DNA from: UBA2561 sp964577275
GTDB taxonomy: Bacteria; Bacteroidota; Bacteroidia; Cytophagales; Thermoflexibacteraceae
Assembly: GCA_964577275.1 (NCBI GenBank)
Contig: CAZNYR010000004.1
Span: 19,293 to 83,292, forward strand
Direction of reading: 5' to 3'
DNA: 64,000 bases
Position 1 is the stretch's first letter, and each line of letters begins with the position of its first letter. This document shows, in pieces, positions 33,225 through 44,600 of this stretch. Both the position numbers and the translations under genes were made by a program. The notes beneath the pieces are model-generated. The model ran no database searches. It saw only the letters and a program-made list of their open reading frames with translations, and had not been told where the DNA came from.

Positions 33225-36008
33225 TTAGCTTTTTTTGGGGCGTTTCTTTCTCGGTTTTTTCACTTTTTCTTTTGTAAAAATATCTGCCGTATATTTTTCG
33301 TAAAGTTCAAACAGAAAAACCATTCGGTTTGCCTCGCTTGTGAAAGGTTGAGGACGATATGCCAAATCTACGGCTTTGTCTAATGCGTTATGTGCTTTTA
33401 CAAGTGCCGGCGGCATGCTCAGAGGGTCGTAAAGGTCAGCAAGGGAACTGTTCGGAAATTGCAGCCTTGTATCCAATACTTTTTGGGCTGCGGTTTCTAT
33501 GGCTTTGATTTGCTTGTCGCTTGGGTTTTCTGCCCAAGGAAAATTATTGTAAACAATCTCATTAGAATACCTGAAATCACTTTTTAATCTTCCACAAACG
33601 GCTTTCACCCAAGCCATGTGCATAGTGGACTGCAAAATTCCAAAATGAAAAATTGTGGCGGCACTATTAACCGAAAGGCAGGTATCGCTGACAATAACAG
33701 TATCGCTAAAAAAACCCATTGGAATGTATTTTCTGTTTTCAGAACTTACTCTTGGAATCAAAATAAAATCACCCGATGGCTGTCTTATTTCCCCGAATAA
33801 ATTAGGAAAATCTGCCAATTTATTGGTGGCAAGTCGGCTACTTTCTAAACGATATTTTTTTACATTAGCTATTACTTTCATTACTTCAGGAAGTTTTTTT
33901 AGCTCTTCTGGCTTTGCATCTTTTAACCATAAACACCATCTTTCTTTCCTGTTCAAAAATTCATACGCAGAAATTATGGGTTTAAAAAACTGGTTTGCTT
34001 TTGGTTCTTTTGCCAAAAAATTGTCTTTTTCCTCTTTTGTGAATAAAAAATTCCCCCCGTCATTTGGCATATTTCCAAATACAATTTTAGGCACATTACA
34101 AATAGCTGTTCTTCTTTTGTCTATCAAAATATCCTTTGCATCAACCAAATAAGGATTGATATTTTTTGCCTTGATTTCGTGTGCCTCGCCTTTGATGTCT
34201 TCGTAGTCAAAAATGTGTTTATTGTCCGTATCAAAATTGGCAAAACCCACGATGACACAATAAACAGCCGCATTTCCTTTTGCCTCGTTGCTCCATTTGA
34301 ACGTGCGGTGAGCAAAATGAATTTTGATTTTGTATTTGTTAAGCATTTGCCCCCAAAGAATGCCGGTTTGTTCGCCTTGCACAATGGAATTGGTAGAAAC
34401 AAACGCCACTTTTATTTTGCTATGCTGAATGTATTTGGCAGCTTTGATATACCAAGCCGTTACATAGTCCAAAACTCCACTTCCTTTTATATTTTCAAAT
34501 TCTTTTACAATTTGGTTGCGCTGATTTTGGGTCATGAGTTTAGAACCAATAAAAGGCGGATTTCCGATAATATAAGAAAGTTCGTTTTTAGAAACTACAT
34601 TTTCCCAATCCGTTTCTAAGGCATCTGCGTGAACAATTTTTGCCGCTTTCTTCAAAGGCAAACGTACAAAATATTGCCCAAAAGCACTACTGACCAACAT
34701 ATTCATTTGGTGGTCGATGAGCCACATGGCAACTTCGGCAATGCGTGCAGGAAATTCCTCGTATTCAATGCCACTAAATTGGTCTATATCAAGCCAAATA
34801 ATATTTTCAATACTTGTAACTTGTTGGTTTTTGTGTTGATGTTTCAAAATTTCAAATTCTAACAAACGCAATTCTCGGTAGGTAATAATCAAAAAGTTTC
34901 CACAACCGCAAGCGGGGTCGAGGAATTTGAGTGAACTTAGTTTTTTGTGAAATTCGGCAAGTTTGTTTTTGTTGTCTTTTGCGTTTTCAAATTCTGCCCA
35001 AAGTTCGTCCAAGAAAAGCGGTTTGATGAGTTTTAAAATATTGGTTTCGCTGGTGTAGTGCGCTCCTAAGTTGCGGCGTTCTTTGGGGTTCATCACACTT
35101 TGGAACATCGAGCCAAAAATGGCGGGCGATATTTTGCTCCAGTCCAGATAGCAACATTCTAAGAGCGATTGTCGCATTTTGCTATCAAAACTTGCTGTGG
35201 GCAAGAGTTCTTCAAACAATTTGCCGTTTACATACGGAAAAGCGGCAAGTTGTTCGTCAAGGTTTTTGAATCGGTTTTCTTTTGGGGTGTTTAGTACTTG
35301 GAAAAGTTCTTGGAGTTTGGCGGCGAGGTCGCTTCCGTCAATATTGGTGCGTTGCTCGATGTATTCTTGTAACTGTTGTTTTTCAAAAATGGTGGTATCT
35401 TCGGCAAACAAGCAAAATAAAACACGCACCAAATAGACTTCTAAGGGGTGTCCTGTGTAGCCGATTTCTTTGAGCCTGTCGTGCAGTTTGCCCATGAGTT
35501 CAGCAGCTTTTATGTTTACGGGGTCTTGTTCTTTGTAAACTCTCTTTTGGTAGCCGATTAAATAGCCAAAATGCTGTACATTTTTTACGAGGTCTTTGAG
35601 TTTGAACTCAATAATTTTTGCGTTTTCGATGGCTATTTCGGGATTGTCTTCGAGGTCATAGAGTCGGAAGTTTTCAAAGTCAGAAATGAGAATGTATTTA
35701 GGAAGTTCGTGTTCTTTGAGTCCGTATAAATAATCTTTGGCTTGGTTGTATGCTTTGTCGAGGTTTTTGCCTCTGCTTTTCATTTCAATCAAAATTGTTC
35801 CTTTCCAAAGCAGGTCAATGTAGCCGTTTTTGTCGTCCAGTTTTTTTACTCGGTGTTCAAAGGATGAAACCCGTCTGCTCGTAATGCCGAAGACCTTAAA
35901 AAACTCTACGAGAAAAGGTTTTGCATCTGCTTCTTCGTTTGCAGTCTCAGCCCATTCTATTGAGAATTTCAAGGCTCGGTCTTTTATTTCATTCCAACTT
36001 AACGGCAT
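33225..36008 (-). CDS. MmeI-like single-chain (type IIL) restriction-modification enzyme
   Basis: A 927-residue single-polypeptide restriction-modification enzyme. The N-terminal endonuclease domain has the PD-(D/E)XK signature D65-x9-E75-M-K77 (YIDLLWKGTILIEMKSRG), the spacing known for MmeI. A helical spacer (about 150-350) leads to LGAHYTSETNILKLIKPLFLDEL and an N6-adenine methyltransferase with motif I FLDPACGCGNF (362-372) and motif IV NPPF (483-486). A target-recognition region (about 620-830) and a C-terminal helical domain follow. In this family one strand of an asymmetric site is methylated for protection and cutting occurs about 20 bp away. The site cannot be predicted from sequence. 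It is 25 bp downstream of the AlbA-RRM gene on the same strand, almost certainly one transcript. All visible catalytic motifs are intact. Confidence 0.9.
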   Translation of the reverse strand: MPLSWNEIKDRALKFSIEWAETANEEADAKPFLVEFFKVFGITSRRVSSFEHRVKKLDDKNGYIDLLWKGTILIEMKSRGKNLDKAYNQAKDYLYGLKEHELPKYILISDFENFRLYDLEDNPEIAIENAKIIEFKLKDLVKNVQHFGYLIGYQKRVYKEQDPVNIKAAELMGKLHDRLKEIGYTGHPLEVYLVRVLFCLFAEDTTIFEKQQLQEYIEQRTNIDGSDLAAKLQELFQVLNTPKENRFKNLDEQLAAFPYVNGKLFEELLPTASFDSKMRQSLLECCYLDWSKISPAIFGSMFQSVMNPKERRNLGAHYTSETNILKLIKPLFLDELWAEFENAKDNKNKLAEFHKKLSSLKFLDPACGCGNFLIITYRELRLLEFEILKHQHKNQQVTSIENIIWLDIDQFSGIEYEEFPARIAEVAMWLIDHQMNMLVSSAFGQYFVRLPLKKAAKIVHADALETDWENVVSKNELSYIIGNPPFIGSKLMTQNQRNQIVKEFENIKGSGVLDYVTAWYIKAAKYIQHSKIKVAFVSTNSIVQGEQTGILWGQMLNKYKIKIHFAHRTFKWSNEAKGNAAVYCVIVGFANFDTDNKHIFDYEDIKGEAHEIKAKNINPYLVDAKDILIDKRRTAICNVPKIVFGNMPNDGGNFLFTKEEKDNFLAKEPKANQFFKPIISAYEFLNRKERWCLWLKDAKPEELKKLPEVMKVIANVKKYRLESSRLATNKLADFPNLFGEIRQPSGDFILIPRVSSENRKYIPMGFFSDTVIVSDTCLSVNSAATIFHFGILQSTMHMAWVKAVCGRLKSDFRYSNEIVYNNFPWAENPSDKQIKAIETAAQKVLDTRLQFPNSSLADLYDPLSMPPALVKAHNALDKAVDLAYRPQPFTSEANRMVFLFELYEKYTADIFTKEKVKKPRKKRPKKS

Positions 36009-36033
36009 TTTTTTTTGGGTTTTGGGGTGGATT

Positions 36034-37848
36034 TTATTCTTTAAACTCTTGGAGATAAATTTTTCTTCCTTTAATTCGGAGTTCTTTGGAAGTATTCAAG
36101 GCTTTTTTTGCTGCTTCTTTGCTTTCAAACTCTACAAATGCAAAACCTCTTGATTTTCCTGTATAGCTATTTTTAGGAATTATAATCTCTGAGATAATTC
36201 CAAACGCTGAAAGGATATTTTCTATATCTTCCTCTTTGGCATACCAATCTACTCCACCGATAAATAATTTTGAATAATCGGAAGCGTCCTTTTCTATTAC
36301 TTCTTTTTCAGTTAGCTTATCTTGACGTGATGGAATTTCTATTTTGTAAATCCCAATACTTTTTTTAGAAATTGCTTTTTTCTTTGCCAAGGAGAATGCT
36401 TGGCTTGATGAAACTACCCGTTCCAATATTTCTAAGTTTGCAAGACTTTCCACAAGTTGCCTATATTTTTCAGTATCGACAATGCCCACACTATCAAAAA
36501 TTTCTTTTGGTGAAATTAGTCTGCCATTCCGCCCAAGATTTATAACTGTTTTTTGTTCCCGTGTCAGATTCAATTCTTTGAAGCTATCAAGCCAAAGTTT
36601 TTCTTCTTTTGAATATATAAATTTGTGAAAAAGACTTACAATAAATGACTTGTTAGGAGATGAAAGCTGCGGCTCAACTAATTCGTTACTTTTCATCAAT
36701 TCGAACATTCGCCTTATCCCTTCTCCAAGCTCTCTGATATAACCAAACTCTCTTAATACTCTTGCCAAATATGTATTTCTTGTTTCGTGAGCTCCTTTGA
36801 GCTCTTTCAAGTCTTCAATAGTTAATTTTGATAACAATTTTCCAGGACTTAAAACTTCTAATCTATCCGTAAATATTCTTATTTCAATCCCTCTTCCTTC
36901 TAAGCTGTAATCACGGTGAGTAATTGCATTGATTAGTGCTTCTCTACAAGCGGGTTCTGGATAAATAACTTGCGTTTTAAATAATCCATCAGTTGAATAT
37001 CTTGTTTCGCTCAAAACTGGTCGTAGGGCTTCCCAACTTTCTTCAGCCAACTGAAATATATTCCCGGAAATATCCGCTACTTCAGTAACGTTATAGTCCG
37101 GTGCAGATTTTTCCTCTGTGCCATTAACCCGTAAAATTCGTACTCTTGAACGCGGATGCCACTTTGTTGGATTTTTGGCAAAAAGTAATAAAGCAGCTTT
37201 TCTAAGTCTTAACCTGTCACCATCAAATTCGGCTAATTCTACATATTGCAGGAATTTCTCTGGGGACATATTTTTTATCTTAGTACACTCATAAGCTACT
37301 TTTCCAACAAGTTCCAAATCTAAGTCAATAACAGTAGCTAAATCTTCGAATTTTCTGTCGTATTGTCTCGATGATGCTTCATCCCTTACAAATCTTATGG
37401 TATCCGCGGCAGTAGGAACGCTATCTCTATCCTCTCTTTTAAAACATTCGCCCTTGCTTGTTTGATGAATGTACTTAGCACCTTTATCTACGGAAAAATA
37501 AATCACCTTTTTTCCTTCATAATCAATGATATTTTTTCGCTTAATTGGAAGTGGTGTATCTTTTAATACGTAGTTAGTTGAGGCATTCAAAATAGCATTT
37601 AGTTTTTCTTCGGAATGTGGTAAACCTGTTACAATATTATTATCTTCTATCCCAATAAATAATTCACCTCCGTCAGCATTTGCAAAAGCAACCAGTTCTT
37701 TGCCTATATTATAGCAAATGTCTTTAATTTCTCGTGGTTTTTTGTTATTTGGTGGTCCTTCATAGCCACTTTTGAACTCACGGTAATAGCTTTCACCCAG
37801 TTCTATCGCTATTTCAACTCTTTCTTTAAGTCGTAATAATTGTTCCAT
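36034..37848 (-). CDS. Schlafen AlbA_2/HATPase_c_4 protein fused to a C-terminal RNA-recognition motif
   Basis: A 604-residue protein with an unusual fusion. An AlbA_2 (Schlafen-type) domain at about residues 10-135 contains ESYYREFKSG and GKELVAFANADGGELFIGIEDNNIVTGLP. A linker is followed by a HATPase_c_4-like region at about 290-410 (PEPACREALINAITHRDYSLEGRGIEIRIF; REFGYIRELGEGIRRMFELM), the layout of putative transcriptional regulator/RecG-like C-termini. A winged-helix region follows at about 430-490. The last ~78 residues (about 526-603) are a clear RRM: RNP2 KLFIGGV and RNP1 KSRGFAFVEF, with the normal beta-alpha-beta-beta-alpha-beta pattern. I start at the ATG at 37848 (MEQLLRLKERVEIAIELGES); an in-frame TTG 8 codons earlier sits in the promoter element. 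It is the first gene of a two-gene run with the MmeI-like gene. An RNA-sensing defence or regulatory role is inference. Confidence 0.88.
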   Translation of the reverse strand: MEQLLRLKERVEIAIELGESYYREFKSGYEGPPNNKKPREIKDICYNIGKELVAFANADGGELFIGIEDNNIVTGLPHSEEKLNAILNASTNYVLKDTPLPIKRKNIIDYEGKKVIYFSVDKGAKYIHQTSKGECFKREDRDSVPTAADTIRFVRDEASSRQYDRKFEDLATVIDLDLELVGKVAYECTKIKNMSPEKFLQYVELAEFDGDRLRLRKAALLLFAKNPTKWHPRSRVRILRVNGTEEKSAPDYNVTEVADISGNIFQLAEESWEALRPVLSETRYSTDGLFKTQVIYPEPACREALINAITHRDYSLEGRGIEIRIFTDRLEVLSPGKLLSKLTIEDLKELKGAHETRNTYLARVLREFGYIRELGEGIRRMFELMKSNELVEPQLSSPNKSFIVSLFHKFIYSKEEKLWLDSFKELNLTREQKTVINLGRNGRLISPKEIFDSVGIVDTEKYRQLVESLANLEILERVVSSSQAFSLAKKKAISKKSIGIYKIEIPSRQDKLTEKEVIEKDASDYSKLFIGGVDWYAKEEDIENILSAFGIISEIIIPKNSYTGKSRGFAFVEFESKEAAKKALNTSKELRIKGRKIYLQEFKE

Positions 37849-37869
37849 ATTAAAATTTGGATTTATCGA

Positions 37870-37877
37870 CAAATTTA
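37870..37877 (-). promoter_or_regulatory. Possible promoter of AlbA-RRM/MmeI-like operon, -7 element
   Basis: The minus strand carries TAAATTTG (fits TAnnTTTG), 22 bp upstream of the ATG at 37848. No TTG stands at the -33 distance, so it is moderate at best. Confidence 0.4.
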
Positions 37878-38076
37878 GTTCTTTTTGGCAGTTTCTTTTT
37901 TTTGTTCATAGGAACATCACCCCTCTCCCCATTCCTAAAACAACATAAAACAAGTTATTGATAAAAACAAATGAGCTGTGTTTTTTGGTTTTTTATTTGT
38001 TAAATGCCAAACTTTGATTGCACCACTACCTCCACTTTGGGTAGATGCTCTATGAGCAGGTTGTTATTCTATTTTT

Positions 38077-38526
38077 CTAACTTTCATCTTCAAATGTGTA
38101 CGTGAAATGTATCGCATTCATTTCATGACTCATTTTAGTCTTTCTGTAAAAACCAATTGCGTCAATGTCGTCGCCTTCTGCTTCTACATAAGCCTCTTCA
38201 AAATTATTTTGCTTACAAAATTTACAGACTTCTGAAATCAATGTTTTGCCCAATCCTTGCCCTTGAAAATTTGGTAAGATTCCAACATCATAAATATAGG
38301 CAATCGGTTTTTCATTGTAGTAACTGTGTAAAACATAAATTGTCAAACCACCAACTACCTTGTTTTCCGATTTAACCACAAAAACCATAAAATCATTATT
38401 CGATAACAAGCTACTCAAATCGTTGTTGTCGAGTGTTTGACTGTGATTATCAAATACTTCCTTAAAGATTTCAATTAAGTTTCTAAAATCTGAAACTTCA
38501 TGATGATGAAGTTTTTTAATTTCCAT
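38077..38526 (-). CDS. GNAT acetyltransferase resembling aminoglycoside AAC(3)-I
   Basis: A 149-residue GNAT protein. Its pattern closely follows AAC(3)-I aminoglycoside 3-N-acetyltransferases: DLSSLLSNNDFMVFVVKSENKVVGGLTIYVLHSYYNEKPIAYIYDVGILPNFQGQGLGKTLISEV in the middle, then EAYVEAEGDDIDAIGFYRKTKMSHEMNAIHFTYTF, matching the family's AYVLPKFE..YIYDLAV..HRRQGIATALI and YVQADYGDDPAVALYTKLG. This recall-based likeness is good but the substrate is unproven; housekeeping relatives acetylate other amines. The motif A loop is QGQGLGK. It lies in the 33-38.5 kb accessory block, on the same strand as, and about 230 bp upstream of, the AlbA-RRM gene. Confidence 0.8.
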   Translation of the reverse strand: MEIKKLHHHEVSDFRNLIEIFKEVFDNHSQTLDNNDLSSLLSNNDFMVFVVKSENKVVGGLTIYVLHSYYNEKPIAYIYDVGILPNFQGQGLGKTLISEVCKFCKQNNFEEAYVEAEGDDIDAIGFYRKTKMSHEMNAIHFTYTFEDES

Positions 38527-38581
38527 AATGAATAATTTTAACGCTTGTCAAATCTTTGTGTTCTGTAACCGAACCCAAATC

Positions 38582-38616
38582 AAAAAAAGCGACAGAACTT
38601 CCATTCCATCGCTTTT
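38582..38616 (-). terminator. Terminator of the giant gene
   Basis: On the minus strand AAAAGCGA and TCGCTTTT form an 8-bp stem around a 16-base loop followed by a T-run, 60-90 bp after the stop of the giant gene. Confidence 0.7.
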
Positions 38617-38671
38617 GGTGTTTTTGTACGAAATGAAGATTTCCCTATAATATGGAAAATCTTCGTTTTTT

Positions 38672-41600
38672 TTATTCAATAATCAACTTAGAACGTAAGA
38701 ATAATTCATCGACCGAAACGACATAAACACCAGCCGACATATACGGTAAACTCCTCAAATTCAATTCGTTAAGTCCTTCTGTCAAATCAACGGTCATCGT
38801 CAAGACCTGCTCGCCGATGGCATTGAAAATGCGTAAAGTCGTTTTGCCCTGTCGGTCAGACTGAATCCGCAGGTTAATATCCTGATGGTTCGTAGGGTTC
38901 GGGAACAACGTGAGCCACGGTTTTGATATTTCGGGAACTCGATTCACCGATACGATGCGCGTTTGGCTTGAAGTCCCATCGTAATCCACTTGGCGGATTT
39001 GGTAATAAGTTACGCCCTCAAACGGATTTTCGTCAATGAACGAATAATCTTTCCCGTGCGAATTTGTGCCTGCATCCACAATACCAATTACCGTGAAGTT
39101 TTTACCGTCTTGCGAGCGTAAAACCTCAAAATAATCATTATCAATCTCGGAAGCCGTCCCCCACTGCACGAGTGTTTCTTGTCCATTTGTAATCAATTTG
39201 GCACGCACATACAACCACTCGACAGGGAGCGGATTAATGTCCTCATCCGAACCAAAGGTAAATGGACTAAACGAGCTGATTAACTGGGTATTATGCGAAG
39301 TTACTGCGCCTTTTGCGATTTCACTTGCGGGAGTTTGTTCGTCCCGTCCGCCTTCATTTCGCCAGTGGTCACCTGCGCCATAAGTTCCATTGCCCGAAGC
39401 ATCCAAGAAATGCGCCACCACCAAATTACTTAAATACGGGTCAGCATCCCATGTCAAGCCGCCAATGCCACTAAATGTTCCATTTTCCCAGAATAATCGG
39501 ACACGGGCAGCTTGTCCGTTGGTCGAATTGCTGGGGTCAAGCATCCAATGTTCGATGAGGCTCACGTGCCTTAACGGACGAGCGGTTGTCGAACTGATGA
39601 AAGCATTTCCTACGAAGGCAAATGGGGTATCGAAATATTCTGCCGTAACAAAATCTGCCGAACCCCCCGTTACGTTCAAGATGCCCGCTCTCGCCCAACG
39701 GTCGCCTTTTCCGATAGGATATTCAAAATCAGGATTTACGCCCGCCTCTAAATATTTGGAAACAGGTCCCCGCACGAATGTTCCAGCGGGATTCGCCACC
39801 GAAGTTGCCGTTGCATTTTTATCAAATGACAACAAACTCGGTGCGTAGGGCGAAGTTCCGTAATTGGAATACGTAAAGGTTTTGCCTTTGGTAAAAGTCA
39901 TATCGCCACTTTCAATGATTTGGACTTTGGTTTTTGCAATGACCAAACTATCGGCATCGGCATCCTTATTGAGCGTTACTCGATTCAATGAAATATCCGA
40001 ACCGCCCGAAATGAAACTTGTGCCACTTATGAAAAAGACATCCCCCGCCGTATGGAACATCGAACCTTCATTAAATAGACTACCAGAAAATTCGATTTGT
40101 GATAACTCCGTTACGGTCGAAAAGGCGGGTTCTTGTCCCAAAGTATCCAAGTTATAGAAATCACCTTTGACCCGTAAAATCGGCGTAGTTTTCTGAATAT
40201 CAGTTATGCCGCCTGCTCCCGTATAGAATAATAATTCGTTCTCGAAGGTGCCATAATTGACCACATCGCCCTCGACTACGGTTTCGTAATGATTCCCGAA
40301 TCGTCCGCCCACTTCAACGGAAATAAATTCGCTGACAGTCAAACGGGTATTTCCGTTAAACTCATTTTTATTGTCATAATTGGTTACATCCGAATATTTA
40401 TCATCCGAACTGCTCAAACTGGGATTAGTCGATTCGGCAGCAGAGCCACCCNNNNNNNNNNATCAAATGAACCGCCGTTCTGAATCTGAATGGATTTGAC
40501 GGTCAAAGGCACACGGTCATAAAGTACAGGATAGAAAATATCACCCGAAACTGGCGTACCCACAAACTTGCCTGTTACGGCATCTTTTTCAGGAATGAGC
40601 AAGCGCATCGAAGTCGAAGGCAAGGAATAATCCGTAGGGTTGCCTTGTACATACCAGTTTTCGCAATCCCAGAAATATTCGTCTGCGCCTCGCCAAACTA
40701 AGATTTTTTCGCCATTAACGGACGTAAACGACCCTGTTCGGACAAGAATATCGGCGGCTTTGATGGCACACGCTCCGCTCAAGCCAATGTTTTGCCAACG
40801 GAATCGGTAGCCCATATTTGCCTGCAAACCATCTACCAAGGCATTGGCATCGGTTACGCTACTGAACGTAATGGCGGTCATAAAGCCGGGACTCACGCCT
40901 GTATTGGTCGTGATAAACGAAACTCCATTTACGGTTTGGAACTGGAAAAAGGTCGTTGCCGTAAAAGTGGGGTCGGTTGGGTCAGAGGGGTCTGGAATAT
41001 CAGCACTTCCTTCGGCAATCGGCACCACGGTAATCAGTTCCCAAGTTCCGTAAAGTGGCGGACTCAACGGAGCGGCGGNNNNNNNNNNTTGCGCCACGCC
41101 TGCGCCACAGGTCGTAATTTCGTCATTTTCGCCGGAGGTCAATGAACCTACCGAAAATACGCCCATTTTATTCACGTCATCGGCATTATTATTATTGGTC
41201 GTTAAGGATAAAGCGGTGCGTTGGATAGTTCCTAACCCCGCATCCTCTCGTGCTGCGGAAATAAAATCCATACATCGCCACTCGTCTTCGATGGCTTTAT
41301 AATGCACGATGGTCGTTTGTTGTCTGTCAAAACCGGGGGGTTCGTCCGTTGCAATCGAGGCACTTCCCTCAAACCATTGCAACATCAATGTTCCCTGCGT
41401 ACCGCCCACTACATCTTCGGTAACGACCCAGCTTCTTCGGACAAAATTACGGTCGATTGGCGTAGGTGAACTTAAAGGATTATATTTGGTATCGTCCGAA
41501 GGGTCAAAGGAATCATTCCCGCCAAATGTGGCATCTATTCCCTCGTCCCATTTGCCTGCGTAAGTGGTATAAACATTATCCAACAATCGAGAACGAAACA

Positions 41601-44600
41601 TATCATCTACGCCACCGCCCGATTGCGTGAGCGTTACAGGCAAATAGTTGGTCAAATTACCGATAGGCGATAAGGTTTCTCGATTTGTGTTATATACATT
41701 CCGATTGACCGTGCCTTTGCCGTTGGCTACAATATGTCCTTGTCCTGGTCGGAGCACTTCCACGCTGTTTTTGTCATTAGAATTACCGATAAATACGTCA
41801 TTTTCGCCGATAATCATTTTTCCGAACATAAAATATGCTCGTAAATTGGCATCGACATTCTGATTGACAAACAAACGAGAAGACACCGTACTGTCTTGAT
41901 AAATATAAATATTGTTGGTCTGTACCAAATGGCTTGCGGTCAAGGTTTGCGAGCCTTTCCCCACAAACTTCATGCCTGCATAATGCCCTGCATCCTGCGG
42001 ATTGGCAAAAGTCGTGTTTGAGGTCGGTGTGATGGTATTGAAATTCAAAGCCACATTTCCCGCAAATTCGGACAAATATTTATCCGATACAATAATTCGG
42101 TTATTGGCGTGCGCTCCCGCATCCACAGTAAAGACGGCATTGGCAGAAAAAATATCGCCTTCAATGGTTCGGGAAGGTGAATTAGCCCCCAAGATAATGC
42201 GCGTATCGTTTTGGGCAATATCCTCCAGACGGAAAAATCTTTTAAAGTGATTTTTTGCCAGCCATTCGATATTATACGCAGTGTTACAGCCGTTCATCGT
42301 GGTTTTTTGGAAAGACACATCGCCATCATAAATTGAGGCATCGGACTGAACCCAGACTGAACGGGCTTCCAAACTTCGGTGAACACTCGAAAAGCTCAAC
42401 TGTAAGCGTGCATTTCCGAGGTCGCCAGCGACTTGAGCCGTCAAATCAATATCAATCGGTGCTTGTGCCAAATTGCCTTTGAAATTGACTTTTTCAAAAC
42501 GCAACAAGCCATCGTGATAATCCTCGATGACAATATTGACTTCATCTTCGATTTGGAGTTCACCGCCCGTAGGACCGCCGAAAAGTACGCCGCCTTTATA
42601 ATCCACACATTTTCCATTCCCCGTATAATTGGGGTCGATTTTATTCCGAATCGTCAGGGTCGAAGGCACGCCCGGCTTCCCGATAGAAACAAACGCCAAA
42701 TTGGTCTGTCTTCGGTCAGCGAGTTTTATATCCTCGTTATCGGTAGCGACATGGAAATGGTCGTTAGAATAATTTTCGATGACCAAATCGCTTTGGAAAT
42801 GCACCGAATTTTTGGCATCGCCCGCTCCGATATAAAAATCAGGCGCAATATTTGGCTCTTTGGGACCCGGTCCGTTAATGATGGTTACTTTTTTCTCAAA
42901 AACATTGTTATCGGTTCTGTAAGCCAAAGCCATTTGCGAGTTCCGTCCGTTGTTGTGGATATACAATTCATCCAAAAATTCATCTTTTCCGTCTTCGCCA
43001 AAATACCATCTTCTGTTTTTTGGTATTTCAAATTCGTTCGTAGCATCTGCCAAGCCATTTTTATTTTTATCAAACCAATCGGTCATGTATCGGAACTCAA
43101 ATGAGGCTTTCTTCTCGAAGCGGTTTCCGCCCGATTTCATATCGTTACCGCCATCGGACTCATAGCCTCCATAATTGACCAGATAGGTTGTATCTTGGAA
43201 AATATTATCTCGCAATGCCAAGGTAATCGCCTGTATGTGAAGCGGGGCTTCAAAATTATTATCATAAAGCCATAATCTTGACCTTGCACGGGTGTGGGGT
43301 TGCGCTCCGCCCGATTCGGGGTGAATGTACTCATCCGAATAAGGTGGCATCCAAATATTTTGTTTGGTTTTGCCTGATTGATTAATTCCCGCCACCATCA
43401 AACTTCCCGTTCGGAAACCTTCGGGTCCGATAAGGAGTTTTTTGCCATCCGCCAGATAACCTGTACTCATGGAATCCGCATCATCATTACCAAAGAACGT
43501 TCCTCGACGGTTGTAAGTATTACTATTGAGGTCATCACGATTCAATTTGTTTTCGACCAATACATCGCCGTTGTAATACACTCTGCCTTTGCGATGGAAA
43601 TAAAATTCTGCCGAGGCATCCATTGCATCATTGATGTTAATGCCATCCGCATCGTGGCGTACTATCAAATTGGCATTAAAAACCACTTGGGCTGCTTTGC
43701 TTTCATGAGCGACAAAAACATCGGCATCGTTATTTCCGTTATTGACCAATTCGGTTTTGGAATCAAAAGACGATTTGTAAGAAACAAATAAATCAGCGGC
43801 ATTATCCACACGGGCGTAATTATCTGTGCCTAAGCCAATTTGCCTGAAATTACTCAAATACACTTGTCCTTTGGTCAAATCATTATCATCAATGGTCAGA
43901 CTTCCGTAAAGGTCAGCCATATCGTCATTTTTACAACCTCCAACAAAGGTTCGTCCGCCTGCATTTCGTAGCTTTAGGGTGGCACCATTTGCCCACGAAT
44001 GATAGCCTCTTTCTCTATCGCAATTTGTGGTTCCGTTTGTTCCTGTTCGTTCCTGTCGTCCGCCAAAGTGCATCCAGCCGGGTCCTTCGTTTTGGATGTA
44101 GGTTGCGCTATTTTGTCCGGTAAAATTGACTTGGGTGCCTGCATTCAAGCCCGTTCGGATAACATTCGCCCAATATCCATTGACATTATGGAAATGATGC
44201 GCTTTGTTATCGCCCGTAAAATCGGCGTTGGCATTATCTTGGGTTGAGATATAAATTCGCCCACACAATTCGACCTGAAAACGTGTATCATCCTGAAACT
44301 GATTGCCTTGCGTATTGTAGGCAAAATACAAATAATTGTTGTTGGTTTCGGGTGCTGGCGGCGCAGGAATTGTCGCATTATGCGCATTAACTGCCAATCG
44401 AATTTGCGCCCGCAAATTATTAGAAGCAATCAGAATTTTATCCGCACAACTCAAGCCACAACTTGCCGCCCGATTTGCGACGTTGGCATAAATATTATCC
44501 TCGCTGGGCGAGTTTATTTTGGTATTGTTGTCGGTTTGGTCTTCAAGCGTAACTTCGTCCTTCAAAAACAACCGATGCTTAATACCGTAAAGTGCTTTAT

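Noticed and set aside
38634..38672. Second hairpin right after the giant gene
   Set aside because: Its T-run points rightward into the stop codon of a leftward gene, so it is not the terminator; the 38582-38616 hairpin fits better.
40452..40461. True frameshift or two separate genes at this point
   Set aside because: The break falls exactly in a run of N of arbitrary length; the sequence on both sides reads as one protein ending in a T9SS domain.
42433..43104. Long plus-strand frame inside the giant gene (223 codons; a similar 234-codon frame lies at 50596-51300)
   Set aside because: These are antisense shadows: the minus strand has a continuous coding frame with sorting domain and repeats, and the shadow products lack domain features.
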